Source of the DNA: Syntrophaceae bacterium UBA6255
GTDB taxonomy: Bacteria > Desulfobacterota > Syntrophia > Syntrophales > Smithellaceae
Direction of reading: 5' to 3'
NCBI GenBank assembly: GCA_002441205.1
Contig: DJVN01000139.1
Location: 3,085 to 22,189, forward strand
Length of the DNA: 19,105 nt
This document shows, one piece after another, positions 1-7,339 of this stretch; positions within the stretch are counted from its first letter, which is position 1; the number at the start of each line of letters is the position of its first letter. The notes beneath the pieces are model-generated. The model made no database searches, was not told the DNA's origin, and saw only the letters and a list, made by a program, of their open reading frames with translations. The position numbers and the translations under genes were made by a program.

Positions 1-488
1 ATATGAAGCTGTTTTTTCAGGAAAGGCTCGCACTTGCCGATTTCATCAGGCTGAGGGTTGCGGTTTCCCGGCGGACGGCATTTAAGTATATTGCAGATAT
101 AAACATCTTTTCTCTGCATCTTCATACCCTTGACAATGATATCCGTTAAGAGCTGCCCGGCTCGTCCCACAAAGGGAAGACCCTGTTCATCTTCGTCGGC
201 GCCCGGAGCTTCACCGACAAAAACAATCCGCGCTTCGGGGTTCCCGATGCCGAAAACGAGATTCTTTCTTGTTTTCCCAAGAGGACACAGCTGGCAATCG
301 CCCATTTCCCGACGCACGATTGTAAGCCTCTCCCCCCTGTTTGTATTAGCAGTATTAACTTGAGCAACAGCTTTCTTTTTCGGTTTAGTCCAGTCAATTC
401 CGACAGACAAGCTTTCTCTGTTAACCACTTGTCCCTTAATGGCCTTCACCGCCATCAGTAATTCCGATTGTAATTCGTTGTGATCCAA
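1..488 (-). CDS. Uracil-DNA glycosylase, family 4 (partial, 3' end off window)
   Basis: Removes uracil from DNA to start base-excision repair. About 162 codons are visible before the window edge cuts the gene. All four cysteines expected to hold the family 4 [4Fe-4S] cluster are present: CQLC (about residues 65-68), KCRPP (137) and KCEPF (153). The active-site block GEAPGADEDEQGLPFVGRAG lies at about 92-111. The C-terminal HPS/R motif would be outside the window. The start is uncertain. I chose a TTG at 488 because it restores the helical N-terminal tail usual in this family, and a GGAG lies 13 bases upstream; the first in-frame ATG is at 455. A short lysine-rich linker precedes the catalytic domain. 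It begins 22 bases after the coaBC stop on the same strand, so the two are probably one transcript. Short ORFs in other frames here are shadows. Family assignment is firm. Confidence 0.9.
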   Translation of the reverse strand, partial: MDHNELQSELLMAVKAIKGQVVNRESLSVGIDWTKPKKKAVAQVNTANTNRGERLTIVRREMGDCQLCPLGKTRKNLVFGIGNPEARIVFVGEAPGADEDEQGLPFVGRAGQLLTDIIVKGMKMQRKDVYICNILKCRPPGNRNPQPDEIGKCEPFLKKQLH

Positions 489-510
489 CTTTAGAAAGTT
501 TCTCCATTGA

Positions 511-1725
511 TCATTTATTTTTTACTTTTATTTTTTTGCCTGCTATTTTTTTGACACGATCAAGAATCGCGTCTGCTGCTTCAATTTTAGTCATTTTTCC
601 CAAAGACTCTGTATCACCGGCACGATCAATTATCGTAATAATATTGGTATCGGTGCGAAAACCAGCGCCCTCTTCCCGTAAATTATTTGCCACAATCAAA
701 TCCATATTCTTTTTTAACAATTTTTCCCTGGCGTTCTCCAATAAATTCCGAGTTTCCATGGCGAAACCCACCAAGATTCGATTACCTTTATGTTTTCCGA
801 CTTCTGAAATAATATCCGGATTTTTTTCCAATTCCAGTGAAATTATTTTCCTGTCTTTCTTAATTTTTTCTTTGGCGATGGCTTTTGGACGATAATCGGC
901 AACGGCAGCGGCCTTGATGATGATATCCACTTTTTTATAATGATCCAAAACGGCCTTATACATTTCTTTTGCCGTGCGTATCTGGATAATCTTTTCCGCA
1001 GGCGGCAAAGATAATGACGTGGGTCCGCTAATCAAAATAACTTTTGCTCCTCTTGCGTGCGCTCTGGCAGCCAAAGCGTACCCCATTTTCCCTGAAGATA
1101 AATTGGTAATAAAACGCACCGGATCAAGCGGTTCTTCAGTAGGGCCTGCTGTAACCAAGATTTTCACACCTTTAAAATCCTTTGGCGCAAACAGCATTTT
1201 TATTTTTCCCAGAATTGCCGGTATCTCCGGCAGACGACCTTTTCCTGTGGTTTTACAGGCAAGCTCGCCCTCCGCGCTGTCCATCACAAGATAACCGATT
1301 TTTTTCAGTTTATTAATATTTTCCTGAACAACCGGATTGGCGAGCATTTTATCATTCATAGCCGGACAAATGAGCGTGGGTTTGTCCTGAGCCATGATGG
1401 TTGTGGAAAGAAGATCGTCACCGATTCCTGACGCAATTTTCCCGATGATGTTTGCCGTTGCCGGCGCAATGACAAAAGCATCGGCAAATTCAGCAAGAGC
1501 TATATGCGTTATATTGTACTGGTCAGCAGGCATAAACATTTCCGTATACACCTGATCTTGTGAAAGCGTCTGCATCGTCAAAGGCGTGATAAATTTTCTG
1601 GCGCTTTCGGTCATGATGACTTTGACTTTCGCCCCTTCTTTGATGAGAGCGCGGGTCAATTCCGCTGCCTTATAAACGGCAATGCCTCCTGTAATACCGA
1701 GAACAATCTTTTTGTCTTTAAGCAT
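511..1725 (-). CDS. coaBC: Bifunctional phosphopantothenoylcysteine decarboxylase / phosphopantothenate-cysteine ligase
   Basis: Catalyses two consecutive cytosolic steps of coenzyme A synthesis: CTP-dependent joining of 4'-phosphopantothenate to cysteine, then FMN-dependent decarboxylation. In numbering from an upstream TTG at 1734, the N-terminal CoaC half shows GITGGIAVYKA (13-23), the catalytic His77 in NITHIALAEF, PAMND (124-128) and the active-site Cys160. The CoaB half shows VTAGPTEEPLDPVRFITN (194-211), NLSSGKMG (211-218), KAAAVADYRP (274-283) and the KIKK lysine region near 295. Full length for the family (about 400 aa). I prefer the ATG at 1725 (404 aa, MLKDKKIVLGITGG), which has a GAAAG 9 bases upstream, over TTG 1734. 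A sigma70-like promoter lies at 1794-1822, and the UDG gene follows directly. Identification is very secure. Confidence 0.96.
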   Translation of the reverse strand: MLKDKKIVLGITGGIAVYKAAELTRALIKEGAKVKVIMTESARKFITPLTMQTLSQDQVYTEMFMPADQYNITHIALAEFADAFVIAPATANIIGKIASGIGDDLLSTTIMAQDKPTLICPAMNDKMLANPVVQENINKLKKIGYLVMDSAEGELACKTTGKGRLPEIPAILGKIKMLFAPKDFKGVKILVTAGPTEEPLDPVRFITNLSSGKMGYALAARAHARGAKVILISGPTSLSLPPAEKIIQIRTAKEMYKAVLDHYKKVDIIIKAAAVADYRPKAIAKEKIKKDRKIISLELEKNPDIISEVGKHKGNRILVGFAMETRNLLENAREKLLKKNMDLIVANNLREEGAGFRTDTNIITIIDRAGDTESLGKMTKIEAADAILDRVKKIAGKKIKVKNK

Positions 1726-1793
1726 ACTTTTCAACTTTCAAATCTTTTTAAACTGATTAAAATGAAAAAGACGCCTGAGCGACTATTGTTTAA

Positions 1794-1822
1794 AATATAA
1801 CAGTGCTTTATTACAATATCAA
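1794..1822 (-). promoter_or_regulatory. Sigma70-type promoter for coaBC
   Basis: On the minus strand, TTGATA (1817-1822) and TATATT (1794-1799) are separated by exactly 17 bases; each box matches the consensus at five of six positions. Predicted start of transcription is near 1787, giving a leader of about 60 bases before the coaBC ATG at 1725. Not tested experimentally. Confidence 0.6.
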
Positions 1823-1895
1823 GGCATAATTAGTATTGCTATCTGGAAAATATTTTAAGAAAATAGTCCCGCTTCACTGCGCTCAGGAATAATTC

Positions 1896-1919
1896 CCAAA
1901 TCCGATTAATCGGATTTGG
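1896..1919. repeat. Perfect 24-bp palindrome
   Basis: Half-site CCAAATCCGATT is followed immediately by its exact reverse complement. It could be a dimeric protein-binding site, a cruciform or part of a repeat element. It lies about 75 bp upstream of the coaBC -35 box, and its right arm runs into a second long-range inverted repeat (1918-1927 with 2042-2051). Confidence 0.8.
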
Positions 1920-1984
1920 ATAATTCGACTTATAAATTTCAATGCGCCTATAGTGACCTTTAGGTTATACACTTTAAAAATTTG

Positions 1985-2079
1985 AGGCTCATTACCGCTT
2001 GCGCTTTAATGAGCCTGTGGATTCCGCATGGAATCACAAAGCGAATTATCCCGCCACCTTCAGGTGGCAGGGACAGGCT
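1985..2079 (+). ncRNA. Candidate structured RNA / multi-hairpin region
   Basis: Two alternative folds share bases 2012-2016. Fold A pairs AGGCTCATTA (1985-1994) with TAATGAGCCT (2007-2016). Fold B pairs AGCCTGT (2012-2018) with ACAGGCT (2073-2079), closing a junction that contains the hairpins 2016-2038 and 2049-2073. Mutually exclusive stems are typical of switching RNAs, but the best M23 promoter lies downstream at 2118-2146. The region is therefore not obviously a leader of that gene. Calling it RNA is inference; a repeat element is equally possible. Strand is nominal. Confidence 0.3.
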
Positions 2080-2117
2080 GCGTTTCTCTTGCTCTTAGCG
2101 AGTGTCATTAATTTTAC

Positions 2118-2146
2118 TTGCAAAAGCGCCTAAAAATTATTATAAG
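2118..2146 (+). promoter_or_regulatory. Sigma70-type promoter for the M23 peptidase gene
   Basis: TTGCAA (2118-2123) and TATAAG (2141-2146) are spaced by 17 bases. Predicted transcription start is near 2153, about 43 bases before the ATG at 2196. The -35 box matches the consensus at four of six positions and the -10 at five. Confidence 0.5.
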
Positions 2147-2195
2147 CCGCGCAAACATTCAATGATTACAACATTTACAACATGAGGAGATTGTC

Positions 2196-3509
2196 ATGAA
2201 ATGGTTCCGTTTTGATTATAAGATTATTATTGCGGCATTGGTTGTCACCGCTTTGGCCTGGTTTTTTTTCGGAAATTACATTGAAATAGGGAAACCTGTT
2301 ATAAAATTCGATCAGGAATTAAAAGCCATCGGAAGGCAAAAAAACATCGGAATTAATATTTCCGATTCCAAAAGCGGTCTTTCCCAAATTTCAGTGGAAA
2401 TAATTCAGGACAACAAAGGTCAGATTTTAGCCGACCAAATAATCTCTCCAAAAGGCAAATCTCAGGAAACATTATCACTCATAATAAATTCAGCAGAATT
2501 GAGGCTCCACGATGGTCCGGCACTACTTAAAGTTACGGCAACAGATAATTCTCTCCTGAAAAATAAAGCGGTTTTCATGCAGGAAATCAAAATAGATACG
2601 GTTCCACCAATGATTAATCTTGTCAAAAATATTAATTATATCAATCAGGGAGGCACGGGTTTTGTTGCCTACCAACCGTCAAAAACACTTTCCTCTACCG
2701 GAGTGTATATTAACAATTACTTATCTCCTGCTCATGCCATGTTGATTGATAATAAATCTTCCTATTTCACCTATTTCGCACTGCCCATGGATGCTGACAA
2801 AAACACCACCAGAATTATGGTCTTTGCCCGCGACGAAGCAGGAAACGAAACAACCATGGCTGTCCCCTGTGTCATCAAGGAGAAGAATTTCCGTTATGAT
2901 AAAATGAATATCAGTGACAACTTTCTGCAGCAGAAAATGCCGGAATTCCAGGTCATGCTTCCCGCGCTCCAGGGAAAAACGCCTCTGGAAGTATTTACCT
3001 ATGTCAATTCTCAGATGCGTCGTGACAATTTTTTGACCATCCAGAAAATCTGCGAGAAGTCGTCCGGGAAAGAACTTTGGGAGGGAACCTTCCTGAGGAT
3101 GAAAAATGCGGCCCCCATGGCCCTGTTCGGTGACAAGAGAAGTTATGTGTATAATGGGAAACTTGTTGGCGAATCTATTCATGAAGGCGTCGATCTTGCG
3201 TCCAACGCCCGCAGTCCTATTGAAGCCGCTAATAAAGGCATTGTTGCTTTTACCGGTGCGTTGGGAATTTACGGTAATACCGTAATCATTGACCACGGAT
3301 TGGGACTGTTCACCCTTTATGCACATTTGTCATCAATTGATACGAACGTTGGTAAGCATGTGGCTAAAGGCGAAAAAATAGGTCTTTCCGGAATGTCCGG
3401 TCTGGCGGGCGGTGATCATTTACATTTCAGTATGATCGTGGGTGGGAAATTTGTTGATCCCAAGGAATGGTGGGATCCTCACTGGATTAAAGATAACATA
3501 ACGAAATAA
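2196..3509 (+). CDS. Membrane-anchored M23 (LytM-type) metallopeptidase
   Basis: Predicted to cut, or regulate cutting of, peptidoglycan cross-links in the periplasm. One hydrophobic segment at about 10-29, after a short basic start, acts as signal anchor. Residues 35-225 look like tandem beta-rich, Ig-like modules (TVPP boundary near 135), then a linker rich in charged residues. The M23 domain occupies about 320-425 with every zinc ligand: H329-x-G-x-D333, H377 in LYAHLS, and H408-x-H410 in GDHLHF. It should therefore be catalytically active, unlike degenerate EnvC/NlpD-type activators. A strong ribosome site GAGGAGA (2184-2190) fixes the ATG. It is transcribed alone from a promoter at 2118-2146 and converges on rapZ with 31 bases between the stops; no clear terminator hairpin separates them. 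The natural substrate is not shown by sequence. Confidence 0.92.
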   Translation: MKWFRFDYKIIIAALVVTALAWFFFGNYIEIGKPVIKFDQELKAIGRQKNIGINISDSKSGLSQISVEIIQDNKGQILADQIISPKGKSQETLSLIINSAELRLHDGPALLKVTATDNSLLKNKAVFMQEIKIDTVPPMINLVKNINYINQGGTGFVAYQPSKTLSSTGVYINNYLSPAHAMLIDNKSSYFTYFALPMDADKNTTRIMVFARDEAGNETTMAVPCVIKEKNFRYDKMNISDNFLQQKMPEFQVMLPALQGKTPLEVFTYVNSQMRRDNFLTIQKICEKSSGKELWEGTFLRMKNAAPMALFGDKRSYVYNGKLVGESIHEGVDLASNARSPIEAANKGIVAFTGALGIYGNTVIIDHGLGLFTLYAHLSSIDTNVGKHVAKGEKIGLSGMSGLAGGDHLHFSMIVGGKFVDPKEWWDPHWIKDNITK

Positions 3510-3540
3510 TAGAATTGTAATTCAAAGCGCTCTGATTAAA

Positions 3541-4404
3541 TCATTTATCAATATCCCGGTGATTGATATTCACCACATATTTCATGGATGAAAAAAAAGA
3601 GGCTATCGCATTGGCCATTACGACAGAACGATGTCTGCCCCCCGTACAACCCATGGCGATATTGAGCCGCACTTTACCTTCCTTTTCATAAAGAGGAATC
3701 AGTAAATTCATCAAGTCCAGTGTTTTACCCAAAAACTGTTTTCCCTCTTTATTTTTTAACACATATTTTTTCACATCTTCATTATTACCGTCGAAACATT
3801 TTAAATCCTCAACAAAGAAAGGATTGGGCATAAATCTCACATCAAAAACAAGATCGGCTTCAACGGGCAAACCGTATCGATAGCCGAAAGAAGTCACATT
3901 AATAACCATTTTTTTATTTCTTGAATAAGGGGAATAATAACGCTGGACCGTATCCTTCAACTGATGGACATTGGTTGACGTTGTATCAATGATTTTAGCC
4001 GCCATTTTCTTCAAAGAGGACAATTTATCCCGTTCGAGTAAAATGCCTTCCTTGATCATTCCTCTTTGTGAAAGAGGATGGGTTCGTCTGGTTTCACTAA
4101 AGCGATGCAACAGCGATTCGTCGCTTGACTCAAGAAAAAGAATCTCTATTTTATATCCTTTCTTTTTAAGTGCTTCGAAAATCCGATTATATTTGTCCAG
4201 AAAACTTCTTTCCCGCAGATCCATGACCAAGGCGACCCGTTTAATGTCCGGCGAAGACTTGATGGTTATGGCAAGAAATTTAGGCAGTAAAATAACCGGC
4301 AGATTATCAACACAAAAGAAACCGATGTCTTCAAGCGCCCGTAAAGCGGTGCTCTTCCCGGAGCCGGAAAGACCGGTTATGATAACGACACGCAGATGTT
4401 TCAT
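3541..4404 (-). CDS. rapZ: RNase adapter protein RapZ (UDP-GlcNAc/ATP-binding family)
   Basis: In E. coli RapZ senses glucosamine-6-phosphate and guides RNase E to the sRNA GlmZ, controlling amino-sugar supply for cell wall and LPS. In other phyla the family also acts as a nucleotide-binding regulator. The 287-aa protein is full length. A Walker A motif GLSGSGKST lies at 11-19, ETRRTHPL at 104-111, DVRFMPNPFF at 188-197, the C-terminal signature GCTGGRHRSV at 252-261 and the tail NHRDIDK. AAGGA upstream supports the ATG. It is the last gene of the rpoN group, about 150 bases after ptsN, with neither hprK before it nor an NPr gene after it. Whether a GlmZ/GlmY-type circuit exists in this organism cannot be told from the window. 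Confidence 0.95.
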   Translation of the reverse strand: MKHLRVVIITGLSGSGKSTALRALEDIGFFCVDNLPVILLPKFLAITIKSSPDIKRVALVMDLRERSFLDKYNRIFEALKKKGYKIEILFLESSDESLLHRFSETRRTHPLSQRGMIKEGILLERDKLSSLKKMAAKIIDTTSTNVHQLKDTVQRYYSPYSRNKKMVINVTSFGYRYGLPVEADLVFDVRFMPNPFFVEDLKCFDGNNEDVKKYVLKNKEGKQFLGKTLDLMNLLIPLYEKEGKVRLNIAMGCTGGRHRSVVMANAIASFFSSMKYVVNINHRDIDK

Positions 4405-4416
4405 TCAATCATCCTT

Positions 4417-4430
4417 ATACAATGTTGTAT
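4417..4430. repeat. 14-bp palindrome just upstream of rapZ
   Basis: ATACAA-TG-TTGTAT, a perfect inverted repeat centred about 20 bases before the rapZ start codon in the ptsN-rapZ gap. It overlaps the expected leader or ribosome-site approach, so it may be an operator or a weak hairpin. A second AT-rich inverted repeat, TGATTA-ATTT-TAATCA, lies at 4481-4496 in the same gap. No function can be assigned. Confidence 0.5.
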
Positions 4431-4554
4431 TGATAATATCATAATCTTTATGAAACCGACAGCAGATGAAAAGCCGCCTTTGATTAATTTTAATCATAAA
4501 GATGAAATTCAGGATGCGTACATTACATATTGTCGTTTTTAAGCTTTGTATTTT

Positions 4555-5022
4555 TTAAACAATGCAGATATTTTCCTGCTCAAGGATAATTCTATACAAA
4601 TCATCATTCGAGCTGGCGTCTAACAGCTTTTTTCGAAATTGTTCATCTTTAAGCATTTTGGATATTTTGGCCAGTATTTTCAAATGCTGTCCGGCTGAAT
4701 TTTCCGGTGCCAGAACCATAAAAAAAAGATGGACCGGTTTGCCATCCAGAGCGTCATACGCAATGCCGTCTTTGCTTCTTCCGAACGCCACAATAATATC
4801 ATGAATATTCGATGTCTTCCCGTGAGGAATGGCTACTCCGTCGCCAATGCCCGTTGAGCCGAGACTTTCTCTTTGTTTTAATATATCAAGAATAGAAGAC
4901 GTGTCTAATGTCAGCCCCCCTGCAATGACTGTCTTGATCATTTCCTCCAGGGCTTCATCCTTATTTCGCGCTGACAGACGATCGTTTAAAAATTCTCGTT
5001 TAAAAATTTGATTTAGTTGCAT
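4555..5022 (-). CDS. ptsN: Nitrogen-PTS enzyme IIA (EIIA-Ntr)
   Basis: Phosphoryl-acceptor protein of the nitrogen-related phosphotransferase system, which in proteobacteria modulates potassium transport, nitrogen/carbon balance and envelope stress rather than importing sugar. It is a single 155-aa PTS EIIA type-2 domain of normal length. The phosphorylated histidine is H67 in GVAIPHGK, preceded by the conserved RESLGSTGIGDG stretch (51-62). It follows hpf by 62 bases on the same strand and is followed by rapZ after 150 bases. No NPr (HPr-like) or EI-Ntr gene is in the window, so the phosphate donor must be encoded elsewhere. The ribosome site before the ATG is weak (GGTGTGAAGT), suggesting modest expression. 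Identification is secure from motif and context. Confidence 0.95.
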   Translation of the reverse strand: MQLNQIFKREFLNDRLSARNKDEALEEMIKTVIAGGLTLDTSSILDILKQRESLGSTGIGDGVAIPHGKTSNIHDIIVAFGRSKDGIAYDALDGKPVHLFFMVLAPENSAGQHLKILAKISKMLKDEQFRKKLLDASSNDDLYRIILEQENICIV

Positions 5023-5084
5023 ACTTCACACCACGCTCTAATTAAAAAAATAATTCTTTTTATACGGCCTTATAATTCAATTTT

Positions 5085-5618
5085 TCAGTTTGTTTCTATA
5101 AGCGAATAATTTCCATCGTCTCGCCGATAAATCACACTCACATTTTCAGATGAAGAATCCCGGTAAATAATAAAACGATCATTATTTTCTTCCAATTCCA
5201 TGATGGCTTCGTCAAACGACATGGGCTTTAATATAATTTTACGTGTTTCGGTAATCTTACTGGTCATTACGTCTTCTATTTCATCTTGTTCAACTGATTT
5301 TATCTGGCCACGTCTGATACTTTTCGGTTTATGCTCCCTGACTTTTTCTCTCTGTTTTTTAAGTTGCTTTTCAATTTTGTCCACGCATTTATCAAGGGCT
5401 TTTCGCAAATCCTTCGCTTCTTCTTTGGCGTTAATATTCCAACCATTGGAACTTAAATTGATTTCTGTGGCAATTCTGAATTTCTCGATGGAAACAATAA
5501 TATGAGCTTCGGCAGGCACATCCAGATATTTTTTCACCTTTTGCATTTTTTCTTCGGCGTAAACTTTCTGCCAGTTTTCTCCTTCACCGTTTCTAAATGT
5601 TACCGAAATTTTCATCAT
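5085..5618 (-). CDS. hpf: Ribosome hibernation promoting factor, long form
   Basis: Binds the 30S decoding channel in slow growth and, in the long form, brings ribosomes together as inactive 100S dimers. The 177-aa protein has an N-terminal S30AE domain (about 1-100, starting MKISVTFRN), a charged linker (about 100-125) and the C-terminal dimerisation domain (about 126-177, PMSFDEAIMELEENNDRFIIYRD). This makes it the long form, whereas E. coli carries only the short HPF in this locus. Two adjacent ATGs follow a strong AAGGAGG; the second (5615) has the better spacing of 7 bases. It has its own promoter in the 220-base gap after rpoN, with a leader of about 145 bases carrying an inverted repeat. 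Independent expression at growth arrest would fit. Confidence 0.95.
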   Translation of the reverse strand: MMKISVTFRNGEGENWQKVYAEEKMQKVKKYLDVPAEAHIIVSIEKFRIATEINLSSNGWNINAKEEAKDLRKALDKCVDKIEKQLKKQREKVREHKPKSIRRGQIKSVEQDEIEDVMTSKITETRKIILKPMSFDEAIMELEENNDRFIIYRDSSSENVSVIYRRDDGNYSLIETN

Positions 5619-5689
5619 CGTTCCTCCTTAATTAAATTTATCTTCATCACATTGCTTTTTCATCTTTTATTGATATGCCAATCACCGGT

Positions 5690-5742
5690 ATACACCTCAA
5701 AAAAGTCCTTTAAAATGAATTCGCAAGCTTATGGAGGTGTAT
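5690..5742 (-). repeat. 9-bp inverted repeat in the hpf leader
   Basis: ATACACCTC (5690-5698) and GAGGTGTAT (5734-5742) are exact complements 35 bases apart, inside the predicted hpf untranslated leader. The RNA could form a stem, or the arms could bind a dimeric regulator. The intervening stretch is AT-rich and has no ORF. Confidence 0.5.
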
Positions 5743-5769
5743 GATCATTTTCACGTCAAAGAGGCTCGT

Positions 5770-5798
5770 CATATAGTGATGTAAAAAACAAATGTCAA
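5770..5798 (-). promoter_or_regulatory. Sigma70-type promoter for hpf (and ptsN/rapZ)
   Basis: A consensus TTGACA (5793-5798) and TATATG (5770-5775) are 17 bases apart, directly downstream of the rpoN stop. The -35 box is perfect and the -10 matches four of six. Predicted start is near 5763, leaving a leader of about 145 bases before hpf. Confidence 0.5.
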
Positions 5799-5838
5799 TC
5801 AAAATATTCTACCTTGTATGCCTTTTCCAACTCACACA

Positions 5839-7314
5839 TCAAAAATACTTTTTTCTTTTCGAAGAGGGAAGTATCCCCATCATTTCCCTATATTTCGCCA
5901 CGGTACGACGGGCGATGTTGATTCCTTTTCCTTTCAGCAATTCAACAATCTCGCAATCACTGTAGGGTTTCTTCGGTTTTTCACCGTTGATGAGCTGTTT
6001 TATTTCCTCCTTAACGCTTTTTGAAGCGATGGTGCCATCTGATGTTCGTTTGATGGAACTGCCAAAGAAATATTTCATTTCAAATATTCCCTGAGGAGAG
6101 TGCATGTACTTATTGTTCACCACTCGACTGATCGTTGATTCATGCATGTCAATATCATTGGCAATGTCTCGTAAAACCAGCGGTTTGAGGCAATCGATCC
6201 CTTGATCGAAAAAATCTCTCTGAAATTTAACGATACTTTCGGCTACTTTGTATATCGTGTTCTGCCTTTGTTGAATGCTTTTTATAAGCCATGTGGCTGA
6301 TTGAACCTTATCTTTAATATACTTTTTCCCGTTTTCAGCCTCATGATGCCCATGGCTGGAAATCCCGGCCATGATTTCACGATAAAAATTACTTATTCTC
6401 AGGCGCGGCAAACCATCGTCATTAAGAATAATTTTATATTCATCTCCCGATTTAATGACATAAACATCGGGGATCACCGGTTGCGTCTTCTCTTCCGAAT
6501 AAACACTACCCGGTTTCGGATTCATGCCGCTGATCAGTAATACCGCTATTTCCACTTCCCTTAAAGGAACTTTTAATTTGTGAGAAATATGAACATAATT
6601 TTTCAATTCCAGCTCTTTAAGAAATTCCCTGATAATGACTTCAATAATTTTATTTTTTACACCCAGCATCTTTGCTTGAATCAACAGACACTCCTGTAGA
6701 TTGCGGGCGGCTATTCCCGGAGGATCGAATTCCTGAACCTTTTTCAGAACTGCTTCCACAAATTCTTCCCTGACTTTCTCCAACTGAGCAATTTCAGCAA
6801 TGGTCGCGCATAAATAACCGTTTTGATCAAGATTGCCGATAATCTGATTGCCGATTCTCTCTTCGTCTTCTGAAAAAGACGACAGGGTCATCTGCCAGGA
6901 CAAATGCTTAGTAAGCGACTGACCTTCGGTAAGAACATTATCCCAGGAGGTTTCTTCACCGTCTTTACCGCCATACGTTACGCCTACCGGGCCATAATCC
7001 TCAAGATAACTTGCCCAGTCAAACTCATCGGTTCCGGCCCCTTTTTCAATATTGATTTCCTCAGCGTGTTCCAGTGATTTTATATTTTCCCGTTCCACCG
7101 ATACTACATTTTCTGTTACTTCCTCATAAGCCTGCTCTTCAGTGCTTTCATCCGGAGAAACTTCTTCCAATAGAGGATTCTCTTCCATCTCCTGATTGAT
7201 GGCTTCGACAAGCTCCTGCCTCGACAACTGCAGCAACTTAATCGCCTGCTGGAGTTGCGGAGTCATGATCAACTGTTGGGAAAGTTTTAAGTTCTGTTTT
7301 AATTCAAATGCCAT
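5839..7314 (-). CDS. rpoN: RNA polymerase sigma-54 factor
   Basis: Alternative sigma factor that recognises -24/-12 promoters and needs AAA+ enhancer-binding activators. At 491 aa it is normal length. Region I is glutamine- and leucine-rich at about 5-50 (LSQQLIMTPQLQQAIKLLQL), followed by the acidic region II, the core-binding domain (about 120-300), a helix-turn-helix around 385-410 (MHESTISRVVNNKYMHSPQG) and the diagnostic RpoN box ARRTVAKYRE at about 468-477. I chose the ATG at 7314 rather than the TTG one codon earlier; the ribosome site is weak. It lies 25 bases after lptB in the lptCAB-rpoN run, the same order as in E. coli. No convincing sigma54 promoter was seen in the window. Confidence 0.97.
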   Translation of the reverse strand: MAFELKQNLKLSQQLIMTPQLQQAIKLLQLSRQELVEAINQEMEENPLLEEVSPDESTEEQAYEEVTENVVSVERENIKSLEHAEEINIEKGAGTDEFDWASYLEDYGPVGVTYGGKDGEETSWDNVLTEGQSLTKHLSWQMTLSSFSEDEERIGNQIIGNLDQNGYLCATIAEIAQLEKVREEFVEAVLKKVQEFDPPGIAARNLQECLLIQAKMLGVKNKIIEVIIREFLKELELKNYVHISHKLKVPLREVEIAVLLISGMNPKPGSVYSEEKTQPVIPDVYVIKSGDEYKIILNDDGLPRLRISNFYREIMAGISSHGHHEAENGKKYIKDKVQSATWLIKSIQQRQNTIYKVAESIVKFQRDFFDQGIDCLKPLVLRDIANDIDMHESTISRVVNNKYMHSPQGIFEMKYFFGSSIKRTSDGTIASKSVKEEIKQLINGEKPKKPYSDCEIVELLKGKGINIARRTVAKYREMMGILPSSKRKKYF

Positions 7315-7339
7315 CAAACCACATCACGTCAATATATTT

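Larger units (their letters stand above)
1823..2117. other. Gene-free, repeat-dense intergenic element
   Basis: No credible ORF. This stretch lies between the divergent coaBC and M23 peptidase promoters and is packed with inverted repeats. They include a perfect 24-bp palindrome (1896-1919), a 10-bp stem with 12-base loop (1985-2016), a 9-bp bulged stem (2016-2038) and a 10-bp one-bulge stem with TTCA loop (2049-2073). Long-range complements are also present: GGATAATTCG 1918-1927 with CGAATTATCC 2042-2051, and AGCCTGT 2012-2018 with ACAGGCT 2073-2079. The 7-mer GCGCCTA occurs at 1944-1950 and again at 2126-2132. It could be a dispersed palindromic or MITE-like repeat, or a structured non-coding RNA; the sequence alone does not decide. 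Confidence 0.55.

Noticed and set aside
130..397. Short ORFs on both strands over the left end (77 and 83 aa)
   Set aside because: They are out-of-frame shadows of the uracil-DNA glycosylase gene, whose motifs and four cluster cysteines are read in another minus-strand frame.
2049..2090. Rho-independent terminator at the 2049-2073 hairpin
   Set aside because: The stem is good but the following bases are broken by G and C rather than a T-run, and no plus-strand gene ends upstream of it.
2721..3326. 201-aa minus-strand ORF opposite the M23 peptidase gene
   Set aside because: It lies wholly antisense to a clear peptidase gene with intact zinc ligands and shows no family features of its own.
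4405..4554. Possible hprK remnant between ptsN and rapZ
   Set aside because: The gap is only 150 bp, AT-rich, and no frame gives a stretch resembling an HPr kinase motif.
5660..5690. Possible sigma54 promoter (TTGGCATATCAATAAA on the minus strand) before hpf
   Set aside because: It has a GG-like -24 element but lacks the GC of the -12 element at the required distance.
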